In this document: positions 62,947 through 64,000 of the stretch, piece by piece
Layout: each line of letters begins with the position of its first letter
Numbering within the stretch: the first letter of the stretch is position 1
Origin: JAFMDF01 sp965222705
GTDB taxonomy: Bacteria > Bacteroidota > Bacteroidia > Chitinophagales > Saprospiraceae
Reading direction: 5' to 3'
Length of the DNA stretch: 64,000 nt
NCBI GenBank assembly: GCA_965222705.1
Contig: CBDCUO010000016.1
Span: 1-64,000, forward strand
Position numbers and translations under genes: made by a program
The notes under the pieces: generated by a model
Database searches by the model: none
Seen by the model: only the letters and a program-made list of their open reading frames with translations
What the model was told of the DNA's origin: nothing

Positions 62947-64000
62947 TTACTTCATTTGTTGGATATAGACATAAGGAGTCATACCTGTATGTTTTTTGAA
63001 GTGACTATAAAATACAGATTTAGATTTAAACCCTACTTTTTTCCCAATGGCATCAATCGTCATGGTATTATGAATTCCTTTTTCAAAACCTAACAAAACC
63101 TCCTTAATTCGATATTCATTAATAAAATTATTAAAGTTTTTATTAAAATTTTGATTGATACATTTAGATATATAAGAACTATTAGAGCCTAATAAATCTG
63201 CAAATTTAAAAAGAGACAATTGCTCATCCAAAAAAACCTTTTCCTCTTCTACTAAGATTAATATTCTTTTTTTCAAATCGCTATTTTGGGAATCAATACT
63301 TTTTTCTATTTCATGGGCGGTGGGCTGATATGGAAGTTCATTTGTATTTTCTTTTCGAATCAAGGCTCTATTTTTATCTACTAAAACTTTGTAAGCATAT
63401 TTTAGTTGTTTGTTTTGGCGAAAAGCAATAATACCAGCAATAAAAGATAGTAACAAAATGGTGGTAATGAGACCAATGATTATTTGCTGATTGGCAATAG
63501 TGATTTTTTGCATGGCTTGTTCCTGCTCCAACTGCCGTTGTTTAATTTCAATTTGCTTTAATTCTAATTGCTTTTCCAATTTAATGGCTTGTTGTATATC
63601 AAATGCTTTATCTACAGAATCTCTTAACTCATGAGATTTTGACAAGTAATCAATAGCATTCTTAGTATTTTTGTTATGAGCTTCGAAAATACCAAGCGTT
63701 CTATAAATATCTCCTACTAATTCTACGCTACCCATTTCTTCTGCTAATTTTAGACCTTTTTCGCCAAATGTAACTGCTTTGGAATACTTTCCTAATTCAG
63801 CATGAGCCATTGAGATAGCATTATACAAGGGTGGTAAAACAGCCGTTATGTTATTTTCTTCCGCTATTTTGAGTCCTTTATTTAAATAAAAATTTGCAGA
63901 ATCTAATTTTTCAGTTTTAATAAAAGCTAATCCAATATTTTGATAATGATATGCAAGGTTTAGGGGAGGTGCTCCAATTTCATAATCTAATTGGATAATA
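62947..64000 (-). CDS. TPR-containing membrane regulator with AraC-type helix-turn-helix, 5' end outside window
   Basis: The frame is open to the edge of the window, so the protein is N-terminally incomplete; the TTG at 63828 is internal. About 150 residues of TPR helices (LNLAYHYQNIGLAFIKTEKL, LAEEMGSVELVGDIYRTLGI) lead to a Glu/Gln-rich helix and a transmembrane helix (IIIGLITTILLLSFIAGIIAF). A cytoplasmic AraC domain with FKFADLLGSNSSYISKCINQ and IGKKVGFKSKSVFYSHFKKH follows. This is a common Bacteroidota sensor-regulator design. Being adjacent and in the same direction, it may control the giant repeat-protein gene. Confidence 0.85.
   Translation of the reverse strand, partial: IIQLDYEIGAPPLNLAYHYQNIGLAFIKTEKLDSANFYLNKGLKIAEENNITAVLPPLYNAISMAHAELGKYSKAVTFGEKGLKLAEEMGSVELVGDIYRTLGIFEAHNKNTKNAIDYLSKSHELRDSVDKAFDIQQAIKLEKQLELKQIEIKQRQLEQEQAMQKITIANQQIIIGLITTILLLSFIAGIIAFRQNKQLKYAYKVLVDKNRALIRKENTNELPYQPTAHEIEKSIDSQNSDLKKRILILVEEEKVFLDEQLSLFKFADLLGSNSSYISKCINQNFNKNFNNFINEYRIKEVLLGFEKGIHNTMTIDAIGKKVGFKSKSVFYSHFKKHTGMTPYVYIQQMK

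Overview
The window comes from a member of the Bacteroidota, most likely a marine or brackish polysaccharide degrader of the Saprospiria type. The support is SusC/SusD-like genes, type IX secretion (T9SS) C-terminal sorting domains, several S1 sulfatases, an OmpA protein with carboxypeptidase-regulatory modules, A+T-rich intergenic DNA with TTTG promoter cores, and PadR/FtsX permease pairs. No rRNA, tRNA or CRISPR array was seen.

Layout. 1-3.7 kb: the end of an OmpA-type protein, a retropepsin-like protease and a graveyard of broken genes (AraC, IS5 and Tn3 transposase pieces, a phosphotransferase). 3.7-8.0 kb: a TetR regulator divergent from a four-gene operon (haloalkane dehalogenase-like hydrolase, two membrane proteins, membrane-anchored DJ-1/PfpI protein), with a 22-bp palindrome between them. 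8.4-10 kb: a methyltransferase. 10.1-48.9 kb: a large polysaccharide utilization locus (PUL). 49.4-58.4 kb: housekeeping-like genes (M15 peptidase, glycerate kinase, beta-lactamase fold hydrolase, PadR plus ABC permease, acyl-CoA ligase). 58.7-62.5 kb: a giant repetitive secreted protein. 62.9 kb to the end: a TPR-AraC regulator cut by the window edge.

The PUL reads as a carrageenan-type (sulfated, 3,6-anhydro-D-galactose-containing galactan) system. Two GH16 enzymes, three S1 sulfatases, two GH127 enzymes, a five-module binding protein and SusC/SusD would depolymerise, desulfate and import the glycan. The anhydrosugar would be oxidised by the aldehyde dehydrogenase, rearranged by the enolase-superfamily enzyme, phosphorylated by the KDG-type kinase and split by the KDPG-type aldolase. 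Galactose would enter the Leloir route through GalK and GalT, with galE reduced to a remnant. A sugar-porter MFS protein and a GntP-type permease supply transport. The substrate is inferred from gene content only.

The most informative unannotated signal is a 39-bp element present five times, ungapped. Each copy contains two GGTAA-like half-sites exactly 21 bp apart, and each lies 26-27 nt upstream of a TTTG promoter core. The copies precede five PUL transcription units. It looks like the operator of one regulon, and the AraC-family gene at 17.0 kb is the best candidate for its activator.

Quality warning. SusC, SusD and two sulfatases (19.5-25.8 kb) are broken by 24 single-base insertions and no deletions. 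Removing them restores full-length proteins with exact frame closure, so this looks like an insertion-biased consensus error rather than gene decay. Three other genes each carry one extra base in an A7/T7 run.
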